The notes under the pieces: model-generated
What the model was told of the DNA's origin: nothing
The model's database searches: none
What the model saw: only the letters and a program-made list of their open reading frames with translations
Made by a program: the position numbers and the translations under genes
NCBI GenBank assembly: GCA_021780115.1
Contig: JAJXZI010000062.1
Span: 1-43,759 of the forward strand
Direction of reading: 5' to 3'
Origin: a bacterium
GTDB taxonomy: Bacteria; Verrucomicrobiota; Verrucomicrobiia; Limisphaerales; JAJXZI01
Length of the DNA stretch: 43,759 bases
Shown: piece after piece, positions 1 through 8,369 of the stretch
How positions within the stretch are numbered: position 1 is the first letter of the stretch
How the letters are laid out: the number at the start of each line of letters is the position of its first letter

Positions 1-1
1 C

Positions 2-754
2 AGCAACGCGGCGCAGTACTTCACCTTGATCTGGCCCGTGGCCCTCGGCCTGTGGTGGGTCCGGCAACGGGCCGCCAAGCACCAACGCCGCCCGCGCACC
101 ACCCACCACCTGCTCCTGCCCTGCGCAATGCGCGTGGCCGCCTGTCCGCTCGTTTCGCTGAGCCGGGCGGGAGCGATCGTCGGGCTGGGCGGCATTCTGA
201 TCGCGGTGGCCATTCTCCTGTTCACCCGGCGCGAGATGGACTGGCGCGTGAAGACGGGCCTCCTGCTGTTCCTCGTCGCGATTCTGACGCTCGGCTGGTA
301 TGTCGAGTGGCCTGAGCTGTCGAAACGGTTCGCCACCGGGGAATCGCTTTCCAATTCGGAACGGGTGGAGATGTGGCGGAACGGCCTGCAGATCGCCCGC
401 GATTTCCCCGTCTTCGGCACCGGCCCGGGCACGTTTTCCCCGATCTACCAGTATTACCGGGGCTCCGTGGACCAGTATTGGCCGGCGCAACTGCACAACG
501 ACTGGCTGGAAACGCTGATCACCTTCGGCTGGGTCGGCTCCGCGCTGATACTGCTCGCGCTCCTCGCCGCGGCCGGCCGATGGTTCTTTCCGGGCGGCAT
601 CGTCGCGCACCGGGTGTTTGTGATGTTCCTCTGGCTGGCGCTGGGCGGCGGTCTGGCGCACGCGGCGGTGGATTTTCCGTTCCAGATCTACTCGATCATG
701 TTCTTGTTCCTGCTGCTCTGCGCCGTTCTGTCTTGTCTGTCGCGCGAGGCGTGA
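2..754 (+). CDS. O-antigen ligase/polymerase-like membrane protein, C-terminal part
   Basis: The frame is open to the left edge, so the start lies outside the window and only about 250 C-terminal residues are seen. The protein alternates hydrophobic segments (for example LLLFLVAILTLGWYV and ALILLALLAAAGRWFF) with a conserved extracytoplasmic stretch. That stretch contains RVEMWRNGLQIARDFPVFG, then GPGTF, then LHNDWLETLITFGWVGSA. This arrangement is typical of the Wzy_C/WaaL O-antigen ligase superfamily, whose members transfer or polymerise lipid-linked glycans at the periplasmic face. The first visible residues, SNAAQYFTLIWPVALG, also suit such a protein. The exact substrate (lipopolysaccharide, exopolysaccharide or protein glycan) cannot be told from this fragment. 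Confidence 0.75.
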   Translation, partial: SNAAQYFTLIWPVALGLWWVRQRAAKHQRRPRTTHHLLLPCAMRVAACPLVSLSRAGAIVGLGGILIAVAILLFTRREMDWRVKTGLLLFLVAILTLGWYVEWPELSKRFATGESLSNSERVEMWRNGLQIARDFPVFGTGPGTFSPIYQYYRGSVDQYWPAQLHNDWLETLITFGWVGSALILLALLAAAGRWFFPGGIVAHRVFVMFLWLALGGGLAHAAVDFPFQIYSIMFLFLLLCAVLSCLSREA

Positions 755-817
755 CGGCCGGTGGCGCCGTGAGCAGCGGGCGCGCCCACGGGGGGGCCGC
801 CAGGGATCGAGCCGGCG

Positions 818-1246
818 CTATTCTCCCAGCAGATGCGCGGTGAGCCGTCGGGTGTGCGGTTGGTGGCGGTGCTCCCAAAGGTAGAGACCTTGCCAGGTGC
901 CCAGCGCCAGATGGCCGGCGGCCACCGGGAGACTCAGGTTCACGGTGGTCAGCGCGGTGCGGATGTGCGCCGGCATGTCGTCGTTGCCTTCCGCGGTGTG
1001 CGCAAACATCGGGTCTCCCTCGGGCACCAGCCGCGCGAAGAACCTTTCCAGGTCGGCCCGCACGTCGGGGTCGGCATTCTCCTGGACCAGCAGCGAAGCC
1101 GAGGTGTGGCGCAGATGCAGCGTGAGCAGGCCGGTCGTGAACCCGCTGCGTGCGACCCACGCGCCGATCTCGTCGGTGAGTTCGTAAAGTCCCTTGCCGC
1201 GCGTCGAGACCGTGAACTCATGGAGGAGCTGCCGCAGCATTTTCAA
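818..1246 (-). CDS. yjbQ: YjbQ family protein (UPF0047, secondary thiamine-phosphate synthase-like)
   Basis: This is a 142-residue protein, the usual size for the compact single-domain YjbQ/UPF0047 family. Family signatures are clear: HTSASLLVQENADPDVR near the middle, then NDDMPAHIR, and LGTWQGLYLWEHR close to the C-terminus. The conserved His, Asp and Glu of these motifs line the family's metal-binding pocket. E. coli YjbQ has weak thiamine-phosphate synthase activity, but the physiological role is unsettled, so the functional label is only a family name. The chosen start gives MKMLRQLLHEF; a second ATG two codons later (MLRQ) is equally possible. The gene is convergent with the O-antigen-ligase-like gene and lies 69 nt downstream of the TPR gene on the same strand. 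Confidence 0.85.
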   Translation of the reverse strand: MKMLRQLLHEFTVSTRGKGLYELTDEIGAWVARSGFTTGLLTLHLRHTSASLLVQENADPDVRADLERFFARLVPEGDPMFAHTAEGNDDMPAHIRTALTTVNLSLPVAAGHLALGTWQGLYLWEHRHQPHTRRLTAHLLGE

Positions 1247-1315
1247 GTCGCCGCGCCGGCAATCCCAAAGCGCCGTTCCCTCAGTCCGGGTTCGGTCCCC
1301 TGCCCTTTCCGGTGG

Positions 1316-2911
1316 TCAGTTCCCGGCGTTCGCGTCCGGTTTGGTGTCTTCAAGCTGTTTCTCAATTTCCGGCACATGCGGATGCCCGGCGGCGAGCGCC
1401 CGTTGGTAATGCCAGCGCGCCAACTCTTTCAGCGGCGGCTTCTGCGTCAGGTAAATCGAAGCCAAGTTGCGGTGCGCGTCGGGAAAATTCGGATTGATCT
1501 GGAGCGCCTTGCGGAACGCCGTCTCCGCCGGCCCCCGCATGCCTTTCTCGACCAGGGCCATGCCCAGCAGGTTCTGGAGGCCGGCGTCCTGCGGCTTGGC
1601 CTTCGCCGCGCGGCCGACGGCGTCCAGCGCCGCGTCGTACTGGCCCTGGGCATACTTTACATAGCCGAGCACCCCCAGGCTCGCCGGGTCGTTGGGGTCA
1701 ATCGCGAGCGCCTTCCGGATGGTCGCCTCGGCCGCGGGGAGATGGTTCTGGGCGGCCTCCGTGGTCGCCAGGTTACAGAGCGTGCGCAGATCCTTGTCGT
1801 TTTTTACGGCAGCCTCCTGATAGGACGTTTCGGCTTTGTCGAATTCGCCTGACTTGAACTGGCGATCGCCCGCGGCGACGAGCACCGCCGCCGCCGGCAC
1901 TTTGCGGGCGGCCTTCCGGGCAGCCTTTGAATCCGCTTGCACAAGCTGGGGTTCCGGCTTCTGGAACAAGGCCCGCTCCTCCCGCGTGTACGGCACCGCC
2001 TTGGCCTCGTACGTGTCCAGCCGGGCACGCAGCGCGATCATCTCATCGTTGAGAATTTGTAGCTTTCGGGACGACGCCTTGCTCTTGCGGCCGGCCGTCT
2101 CTTTGCTGACGTCTGCCAGCTCTTTCTGCAAACGGTCGCGGTCCCGCTCCAATTCCTGGATGCGGTGGACGTCCACGGCCTTGGCGGCGGCCGCCTGGTT
2201 CGCCTTGGAAACCTGTTGCATCGCCTGGTCAAGTCGGCGCTCCAGAGAGATTTTCTCCTGGGCCAGGGTGTCGCGATCCGTCTGCACGGCGGCCAGCTTG
2301 GTTTGTGTCTGCTTCAACTGCCGGTTCAACTCGGCGGTGTTGGCCGCGGCGGCGCCGCTGGTTTTCGCATCCTGCCCTGACCGCCGGACGGCGTCCTTGG
2401 CACTCGTGGCCAACAACTCCAGGCGGCGCTGGAGATCGTCGCGTTCCTGCGCCAGCGAACCGGCGAGCCGGCTTTGCTGGTCGAGCTTCGTATTCGTCTC
2501 GGCGAGCAACAGCACCGCGGCGTCGGTCTGGAGCTTGAGCTTGTGCTGCGCCTCGGCGAGCGCGCGGCGCAAGCGCTCCAGTTCGGGCGCGTTGGCGCTG
2601 TTTGTCGCCGGGGCCGATTTCGCCTGGTTGAGCGCGAGCCGGAGCAGGTCGTTGTCCTTTTGCAGCGCGCGGATGCGCTCGTCCGCCTTGGCCAACTCGC
2701 GAGGGTCAATGGCCGCCGGCTGCGCGGCCAGCGCCTCCCGCAGTTTGGCTTGGAGCAGCGCCTTGTCCGCTTCGGCGGCGCGGAGTTGCTCCCAGGCGGC
2801 GCGGAGCTGATTGGTCAGGTCCGTCAAACTGGCCGCGGGTGTGGATGGTTGGGCGGGCGACGGCACGACCAAGGCGAGGAACCCGGCGATCACGCAGCAG
2901 AATCGTTTCAC
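1316..2911 (-). CDS. Exported coiled-coil and TPR repeat protein
   Basis: The 531-residue protein begins with a signal peptide (MKRFCCVIAGFLALVVPSPAQ), so it is probably exported to the periplasm. Residues from about 25 to 320 are a long charged region rich in Ala, Leu, Gln, Glu, Lys and Arg with heptad-like spacing, consistent with an extended coiled coil. Residues from about 345 to the end form TPR helices, with typical elements such as NLATTEAAQNHLPAAEATI, ALAIDPNDPASLGVLGYV and NLLGMALVEKGMRGPAETAF. Such proteins usually act as scaffolds for protein assemblies. No enzymatic motif is visible. The specific role is unknown and neighbours do not help, since the flanking genes are unrelated. 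Confidence 0.8.
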   Translation of the reverse strand: MKRFCCVIAGFLALVVPSPAQPSTPAASLTDLTNQLRAAWEQLRAAEADKALLQAKLREALAAQPAAIDPRELAKADERIRALQKDNDLLRLALNQAKSAPATNSANAPELERLRRALAEAQHKLKLQTDAAVLLLAETNTKLDQQSRLAGSLAQERDDLQRRLELLATSAKDAVRRSGQDAKTSGAAAANTAELNRQLKQTQTKLAAVQTDRDTLAQEKISLERRLDQAMQQVSKANQAAAAKAVDVHRIQELERDRDRLQKELADVSKETAGRKSKASSRKLQILNDEMIALRARLDTYEAKAVPYTREERALFQKPEPQLVQADSKAARKAARKVPAAAVLVAAGDRQFKSGEFDKAETSYQEAAVKNDKDLRTLCNLATTEAAQNHLPAAEATIRKALAIDPNDPASLGVLGYVKYAQGQYDAALDAVGRAAKAKPQDAGLQNLLGMALVEKGMRGPAETAFRKALQINPNFPDAHRNLASIYLTQKPPLKELARWHYQRALAAGHPHVPEIEKQLEDTKPDANAGN

Positions 2912-3147
2912 GGAACGGAAGGTAGCGAAGCGCGGAGGAGTTTGGCAATGAGTCTCAATCGGCGCCGAAGGTTCGTTGACCGTCCGGCTGTCCTCCGTGC
3001 GCCCGATCCCGCCGCGGTCGTTTGAGGACGAAGAAGGAGTTGGAGGATTCAGCGGTGATGGAAGCGACTAGCCCTTCGCGGAGCCGAGCCACCCGATTGA
3101 CACCGATCTGCCGCTCGTGATACCGTGCGGCCCAAGTTGTAAGCGTT

Positions 3148-3768
3148 ATGAAGTCGGTCCTCAATCAGCACGTGCTCGTGCTCAATCGCTTGTGGCAGGC
3201 GGTCAACCTCTGCACCGCCCGCCGCGCCCTTACCTTGTTGTTCCAGGGCCACGCGCAGGCGGTGTTCAATCTGGAAGACGGTTCCTTCCAGGCCTACAAC
3301 TTCCAGCAGTGGCGGGACCTCTCGCAGCAGGAACCGGGTGAGGAATCCATCGCGACCATCTCCTTCCGCATCCGCGTGCCGCGCGTCATTTTGTTGCTGG
3401 TGTACGACCGGCTGCCCAAGAAGGAAGTCAAATTCACCCGGCACAACATCTTTGAACGCGACAAGAATACGTGCCAGTACTGCGGCCGCGTCTGCGAACG
3501 GCAGGACCTCAATCTCGACCACGTGATTCCACGCGACCGCGGCGGTCCGACGACGTGGGAGAACATCGTGTGCTCCTGCATCGAGTGCAACACGCAGAAG
3601 GCCAACCGCACGCCGCAGGAGGCCGGGGTGCATCTCATTCGCAAACCCAAGCGGCCCAAGTGGCGGCCATTCGTGCAGATCAACCTTGCGCTGCACCAGC
3701 ACGATAGCTGGAAGCATTTCATCGACCTCGCCTATTGGAACGTCGAGTTGGGCGAGGATGCGGGGTAA
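3148..3768 (+). CDS. HNH endonuclease family protein
   Basis: This 206-residue protein has a C-terminal HNH module. A first zinc knuckle CQYCGRVC is followed by LNLDHVIPRDRGG, then TTWENIVCSCIECNTQK, which supplies the second cysteine pair and the HNH core (His in LDHV, Asn in WENIV). The N-terminal half (LNQHVLVLNRLWQAVNLCTARRALTLL) matches the N-terminal extension of a common family of stand-alone HNH proteins found in many bacteria. HNH proteins cut DNA with a metal ion. This chromosomal version has no neighbouring methyltransferase or phage genes, so a repair or housekeeping nuclease role is as likely as defence. The ATG at 3148 starts exactly at the conserved N-terminus. Confidence 0.85.
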   Translation: MKSVLNQHVLVLNRLWQAVNLCTARRALTLLFQGHAQAVFNLEDGSFQAYNFQQWRDLSQQEPGEESIATISFRIRVPRVILLLVYDRLPKKEVKFTRHNIFERDKNTCQYCGRVCERQDLNLDHVIPRDRGGPTTWENIVCSCIECNTQKANRTPQEAGVHLIRKPKRPKWRPFVQINLALHQHDSWKHFIDLAYWNVELGEDAG

Positions 3769-3968
3769 GCCGCATTTCCGAAGAACGGCGCCCCCCCATC
3801 GCTATCCGGCGGGTGACCGCGGCGGACTTCGCCGCCTGCTTCATCCCGGGTTACCGCGTTGAAGTGCAGGGCGGTCTTTCGAGGACGAGGACGCACGCTT
3901 GCCGGGCGACAGGCCGGTCGCTGACAAAGTCTCTTTGACGTTTCGCTGTTTCCGAGTAATGCTCTCGC

Positions 3969-4322
3969 ATGATTCAGGTCAAACGAGCCTACGATCCACC
4001 GGCGCCGGCCGACGGCAAACGCTTCCTGGTGGACCGCCTCTGGCCCCGGGGCGTGAAGAAGGACACGATCAAGCTGACGGGCTGGCTGAAGGAAGTGGCG
4101 CCGAGCGACTCGCTGCGGAAGTGGTTTAACCACGACCCGGATCGATGGCCCGACTTTCAACGCCGCTATGCCACCGAGCTGGAGCACGAGCCCGAAACAT
4201 GGCAGCCACTCGTGGCCGCGGCCCGCAAAGGCACCATCACCCTCGTCTTCGGCGCCAAGCAGGCCGCGCAAAACAACGCCGTGGCGTTGAAGGAGTTCCT
4301 GGAACAAAAACTCGGAGGGTGA
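3969..4322 (+). CDS. DUF488 family protein (YeaO-like)
   Basis: This 117-residue protein fits the short DUF488/YeaO-like family. Recognisable family features are IQVKRAYDPP at the N-terminus, RFLVDRLWPRGVKK, WLKEVAPSDSLRKWF with the following HDP, FQRRYATEL, and a C-terminal TLVFGAKQAAQNNAVALKEFL. The biochemical role of the family is unknown. The gene is on the plus strand, 200 nt after the HNH gene and convergent with the moeB-type gene. Its start, MIQVKRAY, is the usual family start. Confidence 0.85.
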   Translation: MIQVKRAYDPPAPADGKRFLVDRLWPRGVKKDTIKLTGWLKEVAPSDSLRKWFNHDPDRWPDFQRRYATELEHEPETWQPLVAAARKGTITLVFGAKQAAQNNAVALKEFLEQKLGG

Positions 4323-4370
4323 ATCCCGCCCCAGGGCGACGCGCTACCGCCCCGTTGCAGCGCCCCATCG

Positions 4371-5516
4371 TCAGTACTTCGGCACGCGCGGGTCGATCTG
4401 GTCCGCCCAGGCGCTGATACCGCCCTTGACGCTCTTCACGTGCTTGAAACCGTGGTCCTGAAGGAACTTCACGGCCTTGAGTGAACGCACGCCACCTTTG
4501 CAGTGCAGGTAGTAGCGTTCGTTCGGGTCGAGTTCGGTGAACCGTTGGGGCAATTGGCTCAGCGCCAGGAGCGGCACGCCGTTGACCCGGGCAATCTCGT
4601 ACTCGTCCGGTTCACGCACGTCGATGACCTTGATGCCGAGCGCCGGGTTATCCAGTGCATGCTTCATCTCTTGGACCGTGACTTCGTCCGGGTTCTCCGC
4701 CACCTCCGTCGGCGGCACGATGCCGCAGAATTGCTCGTAGTCGATCAACTCCGTAATCGTCGGCTGCTCGCCGCAGACGGGACATTGCGGATCCCGACGC
4801 AACTTCAATTCCCGAAACTGCATGTCGAGCGCGTTGAAAAGCAGTAATCGGCCGATGAGCGGCGCGCCCTTGCCGAGCGCCAATTTGAGAATCTCCGTGG
4901 CCTGGATGCAGCCGATGATACCCGGCAGCACCCCCAATACCCCGCCTTCCGCGCAACTGGGGACCAAACCCGGTGGCGGCGGCTCCGGGTACAGGCAGCG
5001 GTAGCACGGCCCGCCCAGGTGCGGGGCGAAGACACTGGCCTGGCCCTCGAAACGGAAAATCGAGCCGTACACGTTGGGTTTCTTCAACAGCACACACGCG
5101 TCGTTGGTCAAATAGCGCGTCGGGAAATTGTCCGTTCCGTCCACGACGATGTCGTAAGGACGAAGGATTTCCAGGGCGTTCGCCGCCGTCAGGCGGGTTT
5201 CGTGGAGGGCGATCTCCACATCCGGGTTGATGCTCTGGAGTCTCTCCTTTGCGGATTGCGCCTTCGGACGGCCGACGTCTTCGGTGCCATGCAGAATCTG
5301 GCGCTGGAGGTTCGAAAAATCGACGGCGTCAAAGTCCACAAGGCCGAGCTTGCCGATGCCAGCGGCCGCCAGGTACATGGCGATGGGCGACCCCAGGCCG
5401 CCCGCGCCGATGCACAGCACGCTCGCCGAGCGGATCTTCGTCTGCCCCGCCAGTCCGACTTCCGGCAGGATCAGGTGGCGTGAATAGCGGCGGATTTCGT
5501 CATTGCTTAGTGCCAT
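4371..5516 (-). CDS. moeB: MoeB/ThiF adenylyltransferase with C-terminal rhodanese domain
   Basis: This 381-residue two-domain protein adenylates the C-terminal Gly-Gly of a ubiquitin-like sulfur carrier (MoaD or ThiS type) and probably transfers sulfur to it, serving molybdopterin, thiamine or related cofactor synthesis. The N-terminal E1-like domain shows the ATP loop GAGGLGSP, LVDFDAVDFSNLQRQ, and the DGTDNFPTRYL segment. Two zinc-binding cysteine pairs are present (CYRCLYPE and CPVCGEQ). The C-terminal rhodanese domain (from about residue 275) has VIDVREPDEYE and the active-site loop YLHCKGGVRS, so the catalytic cysteine is present. This is the architecture of MoeZ/MOCS3-type proteins. 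No other cofactor gene is nearby, so the exact sulfur carrier cannot be inferred. Confidence 0.9.
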   Translation of the reverse strand: MALSNDEIRRYSRHLILPEVGLAGQTKIRSASVLCIGAGGLGSPIAMYLAAAGIGKLGLVDFDAVDFSNLQRQILHGTEDVGRPKAQSAKERLQSINPDVEIALHETRLTAANALEILRPYDIVVDGTDNFPTRYLTNDACVLLKKPNVYGSIFRFEGQASVFAPHLGGPCYRCLYPEPPPPGLVPSCAEGGVLGVLPGIIGCIQATEILKLALGKGAPLIGRLLLFNALDMQFRELKLRRDPQCPVCGEQPTITELIDYEQFCGIVPPTEVAENPDEVTVQEMKHALDNPALGIKVIDVREPDEYEIARVNGVPLLALSQLPQRFTELDPNERYYLHCKGGVRSLKAVKFLQDHGFKHVKSVKGGISAWADQIDPRVPKY

Positions 5517-5615
5517 AAATCAAATTACCCTCGCAGCGTATCGCAGCCTGAGTAGAAATCAAGCTGGCGCCGCGGTCACCCTAGCGCGGCGTCCGCGACC
5601 GGGAAAGGCCAGGCC

Positions 5616-6563
5616 ATGAGACGAAGATCACGATCACGAACTCCTGCCGTACTCCGTCCCCGAAGCAGAACCGTTGTCCACCCGGCGACGAGAACCCACT
5701 CCACGGCGACCGCCGAGGGAACGGCCAACTTGTTGCGCATCCGCTGCCCGCTGCGTCCGGAATTGGCCGTGATCCTGGGCAGCGGTTTTCATCATGCCGT
5801 GGCGGCGCTCAAGGCGTCCCTGGAAGTGGCTTACGAAGATTTGCCCGGCTTCCCGCCCATGGGCATCACTGGGCATCAAGGAAAACTGATGGTGGGTCAC
5901 GTGGGGACCACCCCGGTGCTGCTGCTGAGCGGGCGGGCGCACTATTACGAAGGCCATCCGATGGAGCGGGTCACGTTCTCCGTGCGGGCCCTGGCCGCAT
6001 TCGGCATTCACGATCTGCTCCTGACCAACGCGGCGGGGGGAATCAACCCCCGCTTCAAACCCGGCGACTTCATGGTCGTGACCGACCACATCAATGCGAT
6101 GGGGGTCAATCCGTTACGGGGTGAAGTCACCATAGGCACCGAGCGCTTTGTGGACCTGAGCCACGCCTACGATGGGGATTTGAGCAACCTCCTGCACGCG
6201 GCCGCGCGCGATTGTGGCTTGCGGTTGGAGACCGGGGTATATCTGGCGGTTTCCGGCCCGACTTACGAGACGCCAGCAGAAACTCGCGCATTTGGTCGGC
6301 TAGGCGCCGATGCCGTCGGCATGAGTACCGTGCCGGAAGTCATCGTGGCTCGGCAATGCGGCTTGCGCGTCGCCGCCGTGTCTTGCATTACCAACAGAGC
6401 CGCGGGCCTGGGTGGCGATCCGTTGTCCCACGCGGAAGTTCTCGATACGGCCGAGCGGGTGAAAACCACCGGCACTCTGCTGTTGAAGAACTTTGCCCAC
6501 CATTATGGTCAACGGCAAAGATGCGCGACTTCCCCACCGCCTGACGACAACCGGCATACCTGA
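5616..6563 (+). CDS. punA: Purine nucleoside phosphorylase (trimeric PNP family)
   Basis: The enzyme cleaves purine (deoxy)ribonucleosides with phosphate to give the free base and ribose 1-phosphate. Family motifs are present in order: VILGSGF (phosphate loop), LSGRAHYYEGHPMERV, LLTNAAGGINP, GDFMVVTDHINAMG, SGPTYETPAETR, VGMSTVPEV and VSCITNRAAG. The 315-residue reading includes an Arg-rich N-terminal extension of about 40 residues that does not look like the family. The true start is probably internal, since the conserved part begins near ANLLRIRCPLRPELAV; no ATG lies there and a GTG or other codon would have to be used. The last 15 residues after LLKNFAHHY are also non-conserved. Confidence 0.85.
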   Translation: MRRRSRSRTPAVLRPRSRTVVHPATRTHSTATAEGTANLLRIRCPLRPELAVILGSGFHHAVAALKASLEVAYEDLPGFPPMGITGHQGKLMVGHVGTTPVLLLSGRAHYYEGHPMERVTFSVRALAAFGIHDLLLTNAAGGINPRFKPGDFMVVTDHINAMGVNPLRGEVTIGTERFVDLSHAYDGDLSNLLHAAARDCGLRLETGVYLAVSGPTYETPAETRAFGRLGADAVGMSTVPEVIVARQCGLRVAAVSCITNRAAGLGGDPLSHAEVLDTAERVKTTGTLLLKNFAHHYGQRQRCATSPPPDDNRHT

Positions 6564-6895
6564 TCTGGCGGGCACGCCTTTCACCTGGACGGGATCGGGT
6601 GAGTCTGCCTGAACGAACCGGCGGCAGCGGTGAGCGCGTTGGTTGCGGACCACGGCGTTTGCAGACCCAGACCAGCACTGTATCCGAGGCCGGAGCGCCG
6701 GATGCCCTGTGGTGGAGGACAATGAGCCGAACTGGATGGAGTATGGCACCCGGGACCGGTTTCGCGGGGCGGCGAGGCCACTCCGAACCGGTGCCGGGCG
6801 TAGCGCACCTCACGGCCAGCTTCAGCCGGCTGACCTGCCGGGGATCTTGGCCCCTCCGCCCGCAAACTTTTTTTCAAATTTGGCGAACTAATCTG

Positions 6896-6923
6896 TTGAC
6901 TACCGCGCGGACTCTGCTTTGAT
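6896..6923 (+). promoter_or_regulatory. Possible promoter for the LysR-type gene
   Basis: TTGACT at 6896-6901 resembles a -35 box. TTTGAT at 6918-6923, 16 nt further on, is a weak -10 match. If real, transcription would start almost at the ATG at 6931, giving a very short or leaderless message. The rest of the 6564-6930 gap shows no convincing gene. Confidence 0.25.
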
Positions 6924-6930
6924 TAGGGCC

Positions 6931-7812
6931 ATGCAAATTGAAAGTCTGAAGGTCTTCTGTGATTTGGCGGAAACCGAGAGTTTCACCAAAGCGGCGCAAA
7001 TTAACGGTGTGACGCAGTCCGCCGTCAGCCAGCAGATCAGCTCGCTGGAGCGCCAATTCAAGTCGCTGCTCATCGAGCGGAGCAAGAAGAAGTTCCGGCT
7101 CACCCGCGAAGGCGAGGTGCTGTACGATTACAGCAAGAAGATCATTGGCATGTACGACTCGCTGCACAGCAAGCTGCAGGAGATCAAGGACATCATTTCC
7201 GGCACCATCCGGGTCACCACGATCTACAGCATCGGCCTGCATGATCTGCCGCCTTACATCAAGCGGTTTCTCAAGAGCTATCCCACCGTAAACGTGCATG
7301 TCGAATACCGGCGTGCCAACCAGGTGTACGAGGACGTGATGAGCAACGTCGTCGATCTGGGCTTGGTCGCCTATCCGAACCGCGACAACCGCCTGGAGAT
7401 CGTGGCGCTGCGCAAGGATCCACTGGCGCTCATCTGTCACCCGGGGCATCCGTTTGCAAAACTCAAAGCGGTCAAGCTCAAAGCCCTGCAGGGCCAGAAG
7501 TTCATATGCTTCGAGTCGGACATTCCCACGCGCCGCGCGCTCGACAAGCTCTTCCGCGAGCACCACGTGCAAGTGCAGGTCGCCATGGAGTTTGATAATG
7601 TCGAGACGGTCAAACGGGCGGTCGAGATTGACGCCGGCGTTTCCATCGTGCCCTTCTCCACGGTTACGCAGGAGGTCGCCAAACAGACCCTGGCGGCTGT
7701 GAAGATCGAGGACGGCGAGTTCTACCGTCCGCTGGCCGTGCTCTACAAAAAACACAAGGTGCTCTCGCCGGCAATGAAGGAATTCATCAACCTGCTCAAG
7801 CAACCACTGTAA
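6931..7812 (+). CDS. LysR family transcriptional regulator
   Basis: This is a 294-residue LysR-type regulator. The N-terminal winged helix-turn-helix is typical: SLKVFCDLAETESFTKAAQ, then VTQSAVSQQISSLERQFK and LLIERSKKKFRLTREG. A linker helix and a periplasmic-binding-protein-like effector domain follow, with GTIRVTTIYSIGLHDLPPYI starting the first lobe. The ATG at 6931 gives MQIESLKVF, the canonical LysR start; an upstream TTG at 6919 would add four residues and is less likely. LysR proteins usually act on a divergently transcribed neighbour, but the upstream gene here (PNP) runs in the same direction. Target and inducer are therefore unknown. The gene is followed 29 nt later by a small membrane-protein gene. 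Confidence 0.9.
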   Translation: MQIESLKVFCDLAETESFTKAAQINGVTQSAVSQQISSLERQFKSLLIERSKKKFRLTREGEVLYDYSKKIIGMYDSLHSKLQEIKDIISGTIRVTTIYSIGLHDLPPYIKRFLKSYPTVNVHVEYRRANQVYEDVMSNVVDLGLVAYPNRDNRLEIVALRKDPLALICHPGHPFAKLKAVKLKALQGQKFICFESDIPTRRALDKLFREHHVQVQVAMEFDNVETVKRAVEIDAGVSIVPFSTVTQEVAKQTLAAVKIEDGEFYRPLAVLYKKHKVLSPAMKEFINLLKQPL

Positions 7813-7841
7813 GCACCCCACTCACGCGCATTACGACACCG

Positions 7842-8144
7842 TTGCTCGCATCTCTTGAGTTTGGCGACTACGCCATCATAGCCTTCATCGTTGCTGTCAT
7901 TAGCGGTGGTGTTTCGTTTGTCGGCCGGCAGCAAATAGATTTGCGCCGGTTGGAGCGCAAGCTGGACGCCTTACTCAAGCACGAGGGCGTTCAGCCTGCG
8001 TGGGGCCTCTCGGAGGAGGTTCAGCGGTTGGCGCGAACCCCCGGCCAGAAGATTGCCGCGCTCAAGCTCCATCGCGAACAAACCGGTGCCGCCCTCGCCG
8101 AGGCCAAAGTCGAAATTGAGGCATTCATCGGGGGCAAACAGTGA
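7842..8144 (+). CDS. Small membrane-anchored protein with L7/L12 C-terminal-like domain
   Basis: This 100-residue protein starts with TTG at 7842. Residues 10-27 (YAIIAFIVAVISGGVSFV) are one transmembrane segment, followed by a basic stretch (RRLERKLDALLKH). The C-terminal part, GQKIAALKLHREQTGAALAEAK, resembles the C-terminal domain of ribosomal protein L7/L12, which binds translation factors. Several bacterial membrane proteins carry such a domain without being ribosomal. Its function is unknown. The gene lies 29 nt behind the LysR gene, in the same direction, and may be co-transcribed. Confidence 0.6.
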   Translation: MLASLEFGDYAIIAFIVAVISGGVSFVGRQQIDLRRLERKLDALLKHEGVQPAWGLSEEVQRLARTPGQKIAALKLHREQTGAALAEAKVEIEAFIGGKQ

Positions 8145-8206
8145 CCGCCGTACCGCCTGACAACATCACCCCAGCAAACCGCTGCCACGATCTTCCGCTC
8201 AACGCC

Positions 8207-8227
8207 GGGCGGCTATTTTGGCCGCCC
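8207..8227 (+). terminator. Hairpin downstream of the small membrane-protein gene
   Basis: GGGCGGC (8207-8213) and GCCGCCC (8221-8227) form a perfect 7-bp stem with the loop TATTTTG, 62 nt after the stop codon at 8144. There is no U-tract after it, so it could equally be a REP-like palindrome. Confidence 0.3.
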
Positions 8228-8369
8228 TCCGCGCTTCATTCTGCGCGCCAAAGGCGGTCTCAGAGCTTGATCCCTCGCTGATCCTCGCTCACGCGAGGCA
8301 TCTCGTTGCTTTGCGTTGGCGATTGACTTCCGCGCCCCGAAGGGAGGAAAGGCTTCCCCGGGAAGCGCC

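Noticed and set aside
6564..6930. Several short frames between PNP and the LysR gene
   Set aside because: None has a plausible start with conserved sequence; they are overlapping GC-driven frames in an intergenic region.
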